A stretch of DNA of 64,000 bases, taken from the NCBI RefSeq assembly GCF_032062135.1, contig NC_092860.1, forward strand, positions 2,031,100 through 2,095,099, in the 5' to 3' direction. Under the pieces are notes generated by a model. It saw nothing but the letters and a program-made list of their open reading frames with translations. It searched no databases and had not been told where the DNA came from. This document shows, in pieces, positions 24,845 to 36,265 of this stretch (positions are counted from its first letter, which is position 1; every line of letters begins with the position of its first letter). The stretch is from Pyxicephalus adspersus. Its lineage: Eukaryota > Chordata > Amphibia > Anura > Pyxicephalidae. The position numbers and the translations under genes are program-made.

Positions 24845-26581
24845 TGCTGCCTGGCCAAAAAAAGTTCTCAAGCCTATTGGAAGCAGTGTTATGATTTGAA
24901 GTGCCTTTGGCATCAGTATTATGATCTGGGGTGCCTGCGGGGGCAGTGTTATAATCTGGGGTGCCTGTGGGGTCAGTGCTATGATCTGGGATGCCTTTGG
25001 GGGCAGTGTTATGATCTGGGGTTCCTGTGGGGGCAATGTGATGATCTGGGATGCCTTTGGGGGCAGTGTTATGATTTTGGGGGCAGTGTTATGATCTGGG
25101 GTTCCTGTGGGGGCAATGTGATGATCTGGGATGCCTTTGGGGGCAGTGTTATGATCTGGGGTTCCTGTGGAGTCAATATTATGATCTGGGCTGCCTGTGG
25201 GGTCAGTGGTACGATCTGGGGTGCCTGTGGGGGCAGTGTTATGATCTAAGGTGCCTGTGGGGGCAGTGTTATAATCTGGGGTGCCTGTGGGGCAGTGTTA
25301 TGATCTGGGCTGCCTGGGGGGTCAGTGCTATGATCTGGGGTGCCTGTGGGGGCAGTGTTATAATGTGAGGTGCCTGTGGGGGCAGTGTTATAATTTAGAG
25401 TGCTTGTGGGGGCAATAGTATGATATGGGATAGCTTTGGAGGCAGTGTTTTTAACTGGAGTGCTTGTGGGGGCAGTGTTATGATCTGGGGTACCTGTAGG
25501 GGCAGTGTTATGATCTGGGGTGCCTGTGGGGGCAGTGTTATTATCTGGGGTGCCTGTGGGGGCAGTGTTATGATCTGGGTATCTGTGGGGCAGTGTTATG
25601 ATCTGGGGTGCCTGTGGGGGCAGTGTTATGATCTGGGGTGCCTGTGGGGGCAGTGTTATGATCTGGGGTGCCTGTGGGGGCAGTGTTATGATCTGTGGTG
25701 CCTGTGGGGGCAATGTTATGATCTGGGGTGCCTGTTGGGGCAGTGTTTTAATTTAGAGTGCTTGTGGGGGCAATAGTATGATCTGGGATAGCTTTGTGGG
25801 CAGTGTTATTATCTGGAGTGCTAGTGGGGGCAGTGTTATGATCTGGGGTACCTGTAGGGGCAGTGTTATGATCTGGGGTGCCTGTGGGGGCAGTGGTATA
25901 TTCTGGGGTGCCTGTGGGGGCAGTGTTATGATCTGGGTACCTGTGGGGGCAGTGTTATTATCTGAGGTGCCTGTGGGGGCAGTGTTATGATCTGGGGTGC
26001 CTGTAGGATCAGTTTTATGATATGGGGTACCTGTGGGGTCAGTGTTATGATCTGGGTACCTGTGGGGGCAGTGTAATAATCTGGGGTACCTATGGGGGCA
26101 GTGTAATGATCTGGGGTGCCTGTGGGATCAGTGTTATGATATGGGGTGCCTGTGGGTGCCAGTGGTATGATCTGAGGTTTTTTCAGTTGATCAGGTTCAG
26201 TTGCATTATGCACCCACAAAATGATTACCTGAATATACTGAATGACCAGGTTTTTTAATTCATTGATTTTTTTCCCTCCCCCGATGGAATGGGCATATGC
26301 CAAGATGACAATGCCAGGATTATTCAGGCTAAAATTTTAAAATAGTGGTTTGGGGAGCATGAACTATCATTTCGACTCATGGATTGGCCACCATAAAGTC
26401 CAGACCTTAAACCCATTGAGAATTTGGAATGTGCTGAAAAAGAGTTTATGCAGCGGTCCAACTTTCCCATCATGAATACAAGATCTTGGTGAAAAATGCA
26501 ACTGCATGGAAATAAATGTTGTAACATTGGCAATCCAACTAAATATTAAATTGTGTGACTTTTTTTGGACCAGACAGTGGG
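24845..26581 (+). mobile_element. Tc1/mariner-type DNA transposon relic, mostly converted to minisatellite
   Basis: The 3' end (about 26545-26581) reads gtgtgactttttttggacc then agacagtggg and is followed by TA. The 5' end (from 24845) reads tgctgcctggccaaaaaaag and is preceded by TA. Each looks like an inverted copy of the other, as expected for Tc1/mariner termini. At 26300-26318 the plus strand encodes C-Q-D-D-N-A, matching the second catalytic aspartate region. At about 26385-26430 it encodes DWPP, a stop, then S-P-D-L-K-P-I-E-N, the block around the third catalytic residue. The end (about 26525-26545) resembles the family's terminal G-x-P-T-K-Y. The N-terminal DNA-binding part is missing and stops occur, so it is dead. 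It lies inside the proposed TMEM100 intron in the opposite orientation. Confidence 0.75.
24885..26180 (+). repeat. 30-bp minisatellite, about 43 units
   Basis: The unit is gtgcctgtgggggcagtgtt followed by atgatctggg. Most units are 30 bp, a few are 28-29 bp or carry small deletions, and both ends are more diverged than the middle. Because 30 is a multiple of three, long open frames appear on both strands (for example 25246-25713 minus); these are by-products and not genes. In one plus-strand frame each unit reads G-G-S-V-M-I-W-G-A-C. Confidence 0.95.
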
Positions 26582-26583
26582 TA

Positions 26584-28094
26584 TATATACAACTCCAGTA
26601 CCATGTTCCTTTTCAGGCTAAGTTAAATTGTATTACATAAATCAACATTTAATTCATGTTTAGTGGCCCCAGCCATGCTTATGTTCAGATACGGGTTATG
26701 TGAAAAAAAAAAAGGTAGACTTGTAACAAAATATTAAAAAACCTCAACAGTGTATTGCAGTATTGCATCTGGAAAAAATGTGGACGGTTACTAGATTCTT
26801 AGCAACATGATAGAAATTCCAGATATTTTATAATATTTATTCCAGATATACTTGTAATTGTGTGAATAAACTCCAACGTGACTCACGGTAATAATTTTAA
26901 TATAAAATATTTAGCTTTTTTTTTATTGAAACCCTCCTTTGTTTCTTAAGTTGTCTTGCACAAATATGATAAATTTAAAAAATGTTATATGAAAATAAAT
27001 TGAGAAAATCCTGCTCTTGCTGACCAAGAAGGACAGAATGATTGTTTCATTTTCAACATTGCACTGCAAAAAATAACAAAGCTAGTAACTGAGAGGTATA
27101 AACGGACATACATCAGTTTCTTGTTACTACACATACATACATTCCTATATAGCCAATAGTTCTAATGGCCTTTATTAAAAATATTTTGCAAATTTTTCAC
27201 TGCAGCCCCAATCAGCTTTAAATTATGCAGATCCAAAAATGTATTTTATTGTAAATAGAGTAGGGAAAAGTGAAACCCCTGTTAGTTGAAAATTGGTGCC
27301 ATTGGGGTGATTTTCCTACAATTCCAATCCCAGGAAATGTCCACAAAGGGAGGGAAATTTTCTTCTTGGATAGTTGTTACCAAAAAACAAGCACCCTACT
27401 GGAAAATTAACCCTCATCTCTGGTAACAACTCTATAATATTGAATTTTTCATCACATTTTGCCTTGGTAATAATAGTCACCACAGCAATTTGGGACAAAT
27501 CTAGCCAACAAAAACACAAAGCAATACTTACATACAACAATCCCAAAACTAAAACAACTAAAACAAAATGCTTGAACACAGTGTCTTATAAATGTTTCTT
27601 AAATGAATTTTAATAAAAGGATAAAAGCAAGTAAACTGTCATCAGGAACATTCTCCTTTACCCTAAACTCCACACCCAACCTTTGCATTTTTCATATCCT
27701 GCACACCATAGGTCAACCCATAAAATCACGGAGTTCCAATCTGGTATAAGAGAGCTGATGGAAAAGTTTTTCTTTTTTGTGTTTTTCTTTTATTTAGGCT
27801 TACTAGCCCTTATAGTATATGATACAAGTAAAATGTGTTTCATATTTATAAGTTAAAATGTAAAAATAAATAAATGAGAATGTTTTTTTCTTTCTAGTCC
27901 TAATAAAGTATTTATACATATTTCATTTACCTAAGGATAGCTTCTGGTCACATAAATAAAATCCCAATGCACATTTTGCTGTACAAAAGTTAAAGAAAAA
28001 TATTAGTAATGATAAAACAGCATGTTTGGGCTTTTCAGTCTTGTCAATACATATATTCTATATGTCTATTAATATTTAATAGCTGTATGACTTT
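26584..28094. other. Non-coding intronic stretch
   Basis: Very AT-rich sequence within the proposed TMEM100 intron. A short inverted similarity near 27290-27440 is the only structure noticed. Confidence 0.45.
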
Positions 28095-28118
28095 GTATAT
28101 ATATATATATATATATAA
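28095..28118 (+). repeat. (TA)12 microsatellite
   Basis: Uninterrupted TA run in AT-rich intron sequence. Confidence 0.95.
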
Positions 28119-28832
28119 AAAATATATATGTATACATAAATGACCTACAGCTATTTAAAGAAATATAGAATAATTCTTTATAATAGGTTATTTGGGATGA
28201 ATTAATCATACTGGTCACTTAAGTTTTTTTTTTATATTAGAATCTAGTTCAATAGATATTTAGCATAGTGATAGACACATTAATGTAAAAGTAGCATTAT
28301 AGCATTAATGTTAGATGTATGATTCATCTCATGTCGGTTGGATATTACTCATTTTAGTGTTTTTCCTGCAGCCATGAGTCATTTAATTATCTTGAAATTC
28401 ATTAAGCTTGTCACTTATAGTGTCATAGTATGTTGTGATGTCTATGATGTGATGCATTTTAATTGACTATTCGGGGAAAGTAATATATCAATACAACATA
28501 TATATTATAAAGAATGTAACAGACTGCTAACATGCATGCAACAAAAATGAAAATATTCTTTACTTTATTAAAAATATATTTATAATTGTTACGCTACCAA
28601 AATATACAAAAATTAAAACTGTTATGCCTATAAACATATGTTATATTTCTATTATACTACAAAGCTAAATATAGATGTTTACTTTTACATGTATTAATAT
28701 TTAATATATTTCAAACACCGCTCTAAATCTAAAATTTTTCTAAATCTCTGAAAATACCAACAATCTTTCAATACCACGAAAAGTGCAAAAAAAAATTCTG
28801 ATTTACAAGCAAGCATTAAAATCTGAACCTAC

Positions 28833-29085
28833 CGTGAAAATCTATAATCCATGGTATGACAAATCCCCCGGAGTGTTTAATCAACAAAACATGAATTTTG
28901 AGTCAGTCCAGTTTGTGTTGAGCAGGAAATATTCCGAGTGCGCCTGCTGGCCTGGAATAGCAGTCTGCAGCTCGGAGTTACAGATGACACATCGTTAGCT
29001 AGGAGGTTTTCTATGGAAAGAAAAAATCAAGAGGCAAATGAGAAGAGAGTGAATAGGCGTCTGTTTGCAGTTATGAATGGGCTGT
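28833..29085 (-). other. Candidate TMEM100 untranslated first exon
   Basis: This stretch lies directly downstream (minus strand) of a TATA box and ends at a plausible donor. It is richer in G+C and less repetitive than its surroundings, and no known repeat is visible in it. No long reading frame starts in it on the minus strand. An alternative donor-like site, AAG|GTAAAC, occurs upstream of the TATA box near 29130, so another exon structure is possible. Confidence 0.3.
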
Positions 29086-29106
29086 ACAGAAGAGAAAGGG
29101 GCCAGG

Positions 29107-29113
29107 CTTTATA
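29107..29113 (-). promoter_or_regulatory. TATA box (tataaag), candidate TMEM100 promoter
   Basis: The minus strand reads cctataaagcc here, about 4.9 kb upstream of the coding exon. A start of transcription would fall near 29080-29086. It was chosen because it is a strong TATA match inside a non-repetitive block on the gene's strand at a sensible distance. Nothing in the sequence proves that it is used. Confidence 0.35.
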
Positions 29114-31975
29114 GGAGGAGGAGAGGGTTTACCTTCACACCTCTCTCAAAACTTCTTTTCCCAGGAATAATTCAGTAGAGTTGATGCTTGCTAGGATTCA
29201 TCATTGACCATGGGTTCTATATACTTAGAGACTGTTCAGTTAACAAAGCGAATGTCCACTAAGCTTTGCAAAATGGCGACGTTTAACCATCCAGTGACCT
29301 GTTTCTTTCTCTTGCAAAAGATTGGGATCTAAAACAATCACAGCTTTACCTAAAGTACTAACTACAGTGAATGTTCTTTTTGTATAGCTTAACTACTTTA
29401 GCAAATCAATCTTCATTGTCAGTGATCAAATCAAAGATGAAGGTCAGGGAATCCAGACTTGGCTACATGCTTGTATATTTGCAGCCCATGTCTTTTTGTT
29501 TTTAATAAATATTTTTAATGTTTTTGAATAAATTAAACTTTTTTTATAAAATTGAGCTGAAGATTACAAAATGCAAAAAGCAGCATAGCCTGCAATACTT
29601 ACCTTTAATCCAGCAGGACCTGCCATGTACACTAACTAAAGGTTCCAGTTGCTGGCAATTAGAATAAATATCAAGCAGAAAGCCCATTGTCCAGATGGAC
29701 AGCAGCTGCTGGTTTAAAGGCCCAGAGAGCAGAACGAAACCCAAAAATTAAAAAATTGCAACCAGGCATATTGTTTATTGCAGAAAGGACAGGTGATGAC
29801 CCATTGGTAAAGTTATTACCTTACTTGCCTCAATTTTTTAATTGTACTCACCTGTCCTTGTTCTGGTGTGGGTGATTCCGACTTTACCTGACCTTCTACC
29901 AGGAATCAAGTCTTCAGCCATCATGATTGGCCAGGCCAGGATGGCGTAACTCCAGGTGGAGGATACTACGATATCCTGGAATCCTACACTGAGCTGCGCA
30001 TTCAGCTTTTTAAAGACCTGTATGATTGCTCATTTTCAAAGCAGAACTTTAGTTTTTCTTTAAGTTTATCTTCCAAATTGTGGATGATTGCACATACCAG
30101 TATATACATTTTAAAGGTCACTTTATTCCAGCATGGTGGTAAAATATAAAATATCGGTGAAAACTCTTGTATGTTCCACTCAATATGGCGCATGGACTCC
30201 ATGGCTACAGTTTTTCTAGTGTTCTTATTTTTCTCATAAAGACCCCTTTAAACCATTTATATACTAATAGATGTATATATATGCCAGTATTCTAGTATAT
30301 TCATCATCAACACTTTGGAATGCTGGCAGTACCCCTGGCAATAACTCTTGGAGTCAACAGTATGCATCAATGACATGGCTTACGTGATAAACCTCAGTTC
30401 AGATTCAGATATTCTGAATTTAAACGATCTTAAACTCAACCAAGGCACATTTGAGCAAAATTACTATGCAATTAGAAAACTGAGTTTGCAGAGAAGCCGT
30501 ATTGACATTAATCATCAAATCATTTGCAAGCAAATTCTGGTTAGATATTTGGAATGAACACAGCATTCTCATTCGCTAAACTTTGTGAAAACTCACTTTT
30601 CAAAGCCAAAAATAAGCTAAATGAACAGCCTGTACTTCTTTAGTATCCTAACCCCAATTTATAGTGAATCAGTGGTATTGTTGGGAACCCTTAAGCATAA
30701 ACTAAAATAAAACGAGTGTCAGCTCCTATATTCCCAGGATAGTTACATAGTTAGACAGGTTACAAAAAACATATTTATTGATAGAGTTCAACCAAAAGAC
30801 AGAAATAAAAGTAAAAACTGCTTTATCAAAACCTTATTTTGGCGGTTAGTAGCTGATCCAGAGGCAAATGAATGGTTTTATAATATATCTGTGTCCAAGA
30901 CAGCTTCAATTAATTCTTAATAAAATACCATTTTCACTTTCCATTTAGAAATAGATACGGCTTTTGAAAAAGCTAAAGTTTTGGTTAGAGCCTGCTTCTA
31001 TTAAAATCTATATCACATGTATAATCCATATCACATTTATAATCTATATCACATTTTACAGTTGTTAGCATAAGGATACTTCTGTTCCTGTAGGCATAAG
31101 TTCACATGTTTCACATTTTCTGTGTAATTTCTTTATTTTCTCAATGTTTAATTACCTCCTTCCCCCTTTTCTTTCAGGCATTGGTACACACAAGCCGCTA
31201 TGTGTACATAAACTGATCTGGATTCACATTAATCTTACTGATTGCCAGTAACCGCAAACTATTGGCAAAGCAGCCCCCAGCATCCTCAGGAGGAACACCG
31301 TGCCTGCAATGAAAATAGTTTCATAATGTTGAGTCCCACCCTGGTATTACCAAAATCCAAGAAGATTACAGACACAGAAAAAGTTAGTACAGCATCCGAA
31401 GCTTAGAAAAAAAAAATACTGGAAAAGTTTAGTGCATTTTTAGTTAAAACACATTTCAAAATAGAACTGCAAATGTAAAGAAGAAATGTATTATTCTGCA
31501 GCTTATCAGTCCTTGCCAGATGCAGTGGCTGCTATTTATTTCATATTTTTCATTTATTTTCATCTGATGAACCTGCCAAAATTATAAGTCTCGTCCTAGG
31601 GTGACAGCACTCGCTCATGGTACTATGAAGGGGAATGTTGTCACCTTGGAGTGACACATTTTAGCTCAAAGTATGCAACATGTCCCTATGAGATGGCTCA
31701 CCAATTGTTTTTTTGATTCTTTTGTGGACAATCAAAAAATATGAAAAAATACTTGGTTTCATAAACAGCTTGAAGAATCATACTAGAAAAGGAAACCACA
31801 AAGTGAAGATCCTCTCAAAGGCATATTAGTGAGATGAAACGCTGCTAACTTCATCCAACCAACCATACGATAGGAAAAATCCTGTTTTTTAGGTTTCCTT
31901 GCACATGATTGGGTATTCTTTGCAAAGAGAACAAATCACCACTTTTACTAAATCAAATAAATTATCCTTTGCAAG
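29114..31975. other. Upstream region of TMEM100
   Basis: The block 29545-30060 contains gcctgcaatacttacct, also seen at 62160-62180, and acaggtgatgaccc facing actcacctgtcc, so it is probably a dispersed repeat. The rest, including 31140-31330, shows no known repeat and could hold enhancers. No gene recognised. Confidence 0.4.
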
Positions 31976-31983
31976 GTTATAAT

Positions 31984-32549
31984 TAGTGAAGGTCGAATAT
32001 CTCACTATTTGATTTAACAGCCTTTCGTTCGAATAGTGAGAATTTGTCCAGGTGATAAAATGCCGAATTCGAACACCATTGAAGTCAATAGTGTGAGAAT
32101 TCTGTATATTTTTAGGGTCTTTTAAGTGCTGCAAGAGCAATCTGATTGCTCTTGCAGCCTTTACTAGTTGTATGTGTTCTTGGATAGGGTTTCTCTATCC
32201 ATGAACCCATAGTACAAGACCCCATAGACAAGACCCCATAGACAAGTCCCCATTCATCACCTATATTGCCCGGAGATCCCGCAATGACAGGAGGATTCCC
32301 ATGGCTGCACAGCCGGGGGAATCATATTGTCATTGTGGAATAATCTGTAAAAAAAAAAAGTTAGTTAAAAAACACAAACATTCAAAAAATTACATTAAAA
32401 TGATTTCTTTTTTTTAAACACATTTTTTACATTTTTTTTTCCAAATTTTTACTGTTGAATCCCGTGTTTTTCGGGTCAGGCCTATCCGAATTCAAACAGG
32501 CATATTCAGGTCGAACATAAGGACAACCCGAATTCGTACACCAACACTA
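31984..32549 (+). mobile_element. Non-autonomous hAT element, family B, copy 1
   Basis: It starts tagtgaaggtcgaatatc and ends caccaacacta. Flanks gttataat (31976-31983) and gttagaat (32550-32557) match at seven of eight bases. It contains a (T/A)-rich right half and the shared block gattgctcttgcag. No coding capacity. Confidence 0.85.
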
Positions 32550-33465
32550 GTTAGAATTCACCTTGCTAAGTAATCAACCTAAATTCTATTAGTACATCAG
32601 CCCCAATGTCTCCAAATGTTCCCCCTTTGATTTCTTTAAGGTTGAGTTAAAGCTCTCAGTAGAGAACATGTTTTTTTCTCTGTCTGATTTGCCTTTGGAT
32701 CCCAAATGCACGTCACCAAAACTCTATTAACTTTAACTGAACAGTTCTGTGCCTAACATTGATCCATTAGGCATGGGGTCGAATGTCTTTGGAAGCAGAA
32801 TGTCCTCCTGAAATACAATTAAACTGGTGGACAAAACCATGACAAACACAACCTTTGCTTTCCATCTGTAAGTTGGTGAACATCAAAAGTACACAAAAAC
32901 ACTTTACAGTCTCTTTAACCAAGATCAGGCTCCAGAAAGTAAAGGAGAGATCTATAGTAACGGGAAAAGAGTGAATTATATTGAATGGAATAAACCAACA
33001 TAGGCTCCTTGCAGGGCCTGTAACTGGAGAACGCCATTAGAGAACAATGATACGTTTCATCCAGTCAACATGCTTACTCAGCCAAATCCGAGGTCTGCGT
33101 TCCAGATGTACCAAAGGTACCTTTCACAATCAGAATTCATGATAAAACAAACTTCATTTCATGATGTTCAGGGAAAGACATCATTTGGAAATATTGTGTA
33201 TCATATCATTCAGCGAATAAAAAAGATGTTCAGTAATCCCTATTTTTTTCTTAAATTACAGATTTTTACTGCAGCTTTAGTCTGTAGAATAAACATTCTC
33301 TAAATAACTTTAATATTGTTAAGTGGGCCATTTAGGAAAAAGTAATATGGTAGTGGGCAAATAATATATTTATTATGGTTTTTAAGGGTTAAAAAAATAA
33401 AAAGTGGAACTATTACCAAAAAAATATATAAAACCTTTACAGGTGGAAAGCCATTGATCCCTTTG

Positions 33466-33745
33466 CGATCTTAGTGCAGTCGGTTCTGTGCCGTCTCGTC
33501 TTTCCTTTTTGTTCCGGCGCAGGCTGGACACTGGTCACCGCCATCTTATACTCATCTTCTGGATTATTCTTTCTATGTCACCCCATCAACACTTTTTTTT
33601 CTACAATAAAGTAAAGCCCCTTCGGCCCCTGCCTGGGGTCGGAGCAGCCCGCAGTCTATTGGGATGCGCAATATATGTGTTCTCGGAGGTGCTGGGTTCT
33701 CCAATCAGTCTTTACTGCCGTGGCAGTAAAGATGATAGATGATGA
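33466..33745. mobile_element. G+C-rich repeat-like block, unassigned
   Basis: Composition differs sharply from both sides. ctgccgtggcag forms a local hairpin and cagtctattgggatgcgcaa resembles frog dispersed repeats I have seen. Ends and family not determined. Confidence 0.3.
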
Positions 33746-33840
33746 TGATAGGTTCGTATTAAGTAAGGTAAATATGAATTTTTGTATTATAAACATTTCA
33801 CATCATTAACATGATTACTTTTCTGTGTTGACTAAATGGC

Positions 33841-34045
33841 TCTGATTTATAAAAGCTCTCCAAGGCCGGACAGGAAACACTTTCATCAGTGAAGCTGGAA
33901 TGGATCTGGTCCAGGATTGAAAACATTTGCTAACAAATAGCAAATGACCTTTAGGAAATCCATTCCAGGTTTGCTGGATCACCCAGCTTCACTGATGAAA
34001 GTTTATCCTCTCCAGTCTTGAAGAGCTTTAATAAATCAGGCCTTA
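33841..34045. mobile_element. Palindromic MITE, family D, copy 2
   Basis: Full-length copy with gatttataaaagctctcc at the left, gagctttaataaatcaggcc at the right, and the cactttcatcagtgaagctgg arm on both strands. Confidence 0.88.
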
Positions 34046-34325
34046 AAGCCGCGACTCTTTTATGAGACAGTCCAAAATTTTCATCATACAAAGGAAGCTG
34101 CAAAGCAAGCTGTTCTGATGTTCGGTCTTTTGTACTTTGGAAATCCTGTTCAAGTTTTACATAAGTATGTAGAAAATCAATACCATTTTCCTCTATGTAA
34201 TAAAACAGATATAAAGAATCTACAATGATAAAAACTAACTTAAAAAATGAAACAACAATTGACCACAGGCCAATATAGTGGCACTATATGATTTTTTCTG
34301 TACATTATTTGTAATAAAATTTGTA

Positions 34326-35058
34326 CATATACAAAAGCAAAGAGATACGGGACTTTAACGCCAGGGAATATTGTAAAAATTATTATGAATCTTTTATTTC
34401 CTTTAATAAAAGCAACAATTAAAATATGCATGCCTCTTCCCCTATACCAAGTTTCAGGAGGAGTCTAATTGACATGTTAACATATATGGGCCAGATATAA
34501 TGTACACATTACATATGTTGAGATCATAGCGGTTCTCCTTATAATTTAATTGCAAGCCTGTTCATGGATGAAATTATTTGATTGAATCTAGTTTTTGAAG
34601 ATAATTGCTTATTACCACCCCACAATGGAGTGAGCATTACTAATAATAATTGGAGAAGTACTGAATATTGCTGTGGAGAACATATACGGGACACCGCCAT
34701 CTCTCTATGTTGTGATTTTAATCCTGCATTTTGCCTGCTTTCATACCAAGGGAATAAGCATACCGGTGAATGTAACAACCTTTGTGCTGATACATCTACT
34801 ATCTGTACTAATTACATCCCTGAGGAAGCGGACATAGTCTGCAAAACGCGTCGGATGATCTAAACATATGTAATGTGTACAAGGTATCTATCCCATGTAT
34901 GCTAAAATGTCAATTAGACTCTTCCTGAAACTTGGTATAGGGGAAGAGGCATGTATATTTTAATTGTTGCTTTTTAATGAAGGAAATAAAAGATTCATGA
35001 TAATAATTTTTACAATATTCACTGCTGTTAAAGTCTCGTATTTCTTTGCTTTTGTATT
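34326..35058. mobile_element. Large inverted repeat, arms about 195 bp, spacer about 340 bp
   Basis: The left arm (about 34331-34520) and right arm (about 34863-35058) are diverged inverted copies. Shared pieces include gactttaac/gttaaagtc, tcttttatttcctt, ttgctttt versus aaaagcaa, the block around taccaagtttcagga, and tgtacacattacatatgtt at the inner edge. The spacer holds the hammerhead-like motif at its right side and an open frame (34582-34863) without recognisable similarity. It looks like a non-autonomous element or an inverted pair; no target duplication is clear. Confidence 0.6.
34815..34857 (+). ncRNA. Hammerhead ribozyme-like motif, one core base changed
   Basis: CTGAGGA lies at 34820-34826. 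Stem II at 34828-34842 has six pairs closed by an AUA loop. The following GAAA is AAAA (34843-34846), then ACGCGT (34846-34851) and C at 34852. Stem I pairs CATCC (34815-34819) with GGATG (34853-34857). The G-to-A change at the first base of GAAA is expected to abolish activity. It lies at the right edge of the spacer of a large inverted repeat. Confidence 0.6.
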
Positions 35059-35551
35059 CTTTAATGTATGTCGAGGATGTTGGCAGGATTACAAATGTTA
35101 GAAAACCAGATGATATAAATGATAAAAAAGATTTGTACATGGTTGGAATACATGTTGGAATACGTATATACGTATATGTTGTGATATACAACATATTGCC
35201 TATGTTGCACATTTTAGATGACTGCAAGTCTTCCAGGGTTTATCTAAAAGCAATAGATTCTCCACATTTTCTAATGACAGGAAACACATAATATGGCACT
35301 GACAACCAGAGGAAAGGTGATTTTTGCTAAAACTTTCAGTCTATGAAGAAGCTTGGGTGCAGAATTATTTATTGTATAGCAAGTAAGAGATACCTACTTT
35401 GCACGTTATTAATGCTCACACCTTCCCCATTGATGTACAGTATATGAAGCATGGGTAAAGCACAGATTAACTATAAACATAACTGAGGGAGCTGAGCTGC
35501 TGTGATTCCTGACTTGGAGGGCTTTAATGTTTCTGCTGTTTTTTTTCACAT

Positions 35552-35795
35552 TACCAGCAGCTTCAGGGTTCCATGAATGCTTTTTTTAAAGTTTGTTTTC
35601 AGCTAGTTAACAATATATTTAAATTATACTTGAATATGCATAGCCTGTTCACTTGCATGCATGTCCTACTGTGAATTTTAAGGATGAATTGCTTCACAGC
35701 ACCTGCAGCTACAGAGTTCTGTGAGTGTTCTTAACAAGCCTGTTTTCAGTTTGTTAGAAACGTATTTGAAATGCTTTAATATTCATAGCTGTAGT
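35552..35795 (+). repeat. Diverged tandem duplication, unit about 95 bp plus spacer
   Basis: ccagcagcttcagggttcca ... gttttcagctagttaac ... atatgcatagcctg (35557-35648) matches cacctgcagctacagagttc ... gttttcagtttgttagaa ... atattcatagctg (35700-35792). Confidence 0.6.
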
Positions 35796-36149
35796 CACCA
35801 CAGTAAAATTGGTGATCATCTGGTATTGCTAGAGGGTGCACATTGTAAACTGATGTCCATATAATAAGTCTAGAGAATATACAATGCACACAGAGAGAAA
35901 TCATGAAGAAGCAATAGGAACTATTTGTTTGCTATCTCTTTTTTTCTGCAGCAAATCAATGCTGCTGCTGTTGCCTTAAATTTCGAGAGCTTGCCCACAT
36001 GGAAAGAGCTCTTGGGAGATGTAGTTTGGGGGGCAGCTGCACCTGAAAAAAGTCTACAAGCTTTGTGATGGCATCATAAATAATGATAAAAGCTTTTCCT
36101 TACTACAGGGAGAAACAAAAGAAAAATGAATGCTGGTCAGGGGTGGGGC

Positions 36150-36265
36150 GGGAATGATGCGTTTACATAACAATGATGCTCATGGGCACTTGCCATGGAT
36201 AGTACCGGCAATTATGTGTTTACATAGCAATGATGCTCATGCACGCTTGCCGTGGATAGTAGCCA
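36150..36265 (+). repeat. Tandem duplication, 57-bp unit, two copies
   Basis: gtttacataacaatgatgct then catgggcacttgccatgg is repeated as gtttacatagcaatgatgct then catgcacgcttgccgtgg. Two close copies suggest a fairly recent event. Confidence 0.8.

Larger units (their letters stand above)
24285..28832 (-). other. Proposed TMEM100 first intron
   Basis: This is the interval between the acceptor at 24285 and a possible donor (minus-strand G|GTAGGT, donor bases 28832-28827). It contains the Tc1/mariner-derived minisatellite element, otherwise AT-rich sequence, and a (TA)n run at 28095-28118. The donor is one of several possible, so the intron length is tentative. TMEM100 introns of several kilobases upstream of the coding exon are normal. 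Confidence 0.35.

Noticed and set aside
25246..25713. 155-codon frame and other long frames at 24842-26303
   Set aside because: The 30-bp unit length keeps frames open on both strands; they are repeat artefacts.
24885..26180. CRISPR array
   Set aside because: Units are contiguous without unique spacers; the genome is eukaryotic. The same holds for 58126-58893.
31150..31200. Plus-strand splice acceptor (pyrimidine run then cag) as evidence for an exon
   Set aside because: No open frame or partner donor follows; isolated acceptor-like runs are common in such sequence.
31810..31860. Hammerhead-like gatgaaacgctgctaac
   Set aside because: No CUGANGA block at the right distance and no stem I pairing.
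34582..34863. 93-codon cysteine-rich frame
   Set aside because: It lies in the spacer of an inverted repeat and runs through the hammerhead-like motif; cysteines have no regular spacing of a known family.
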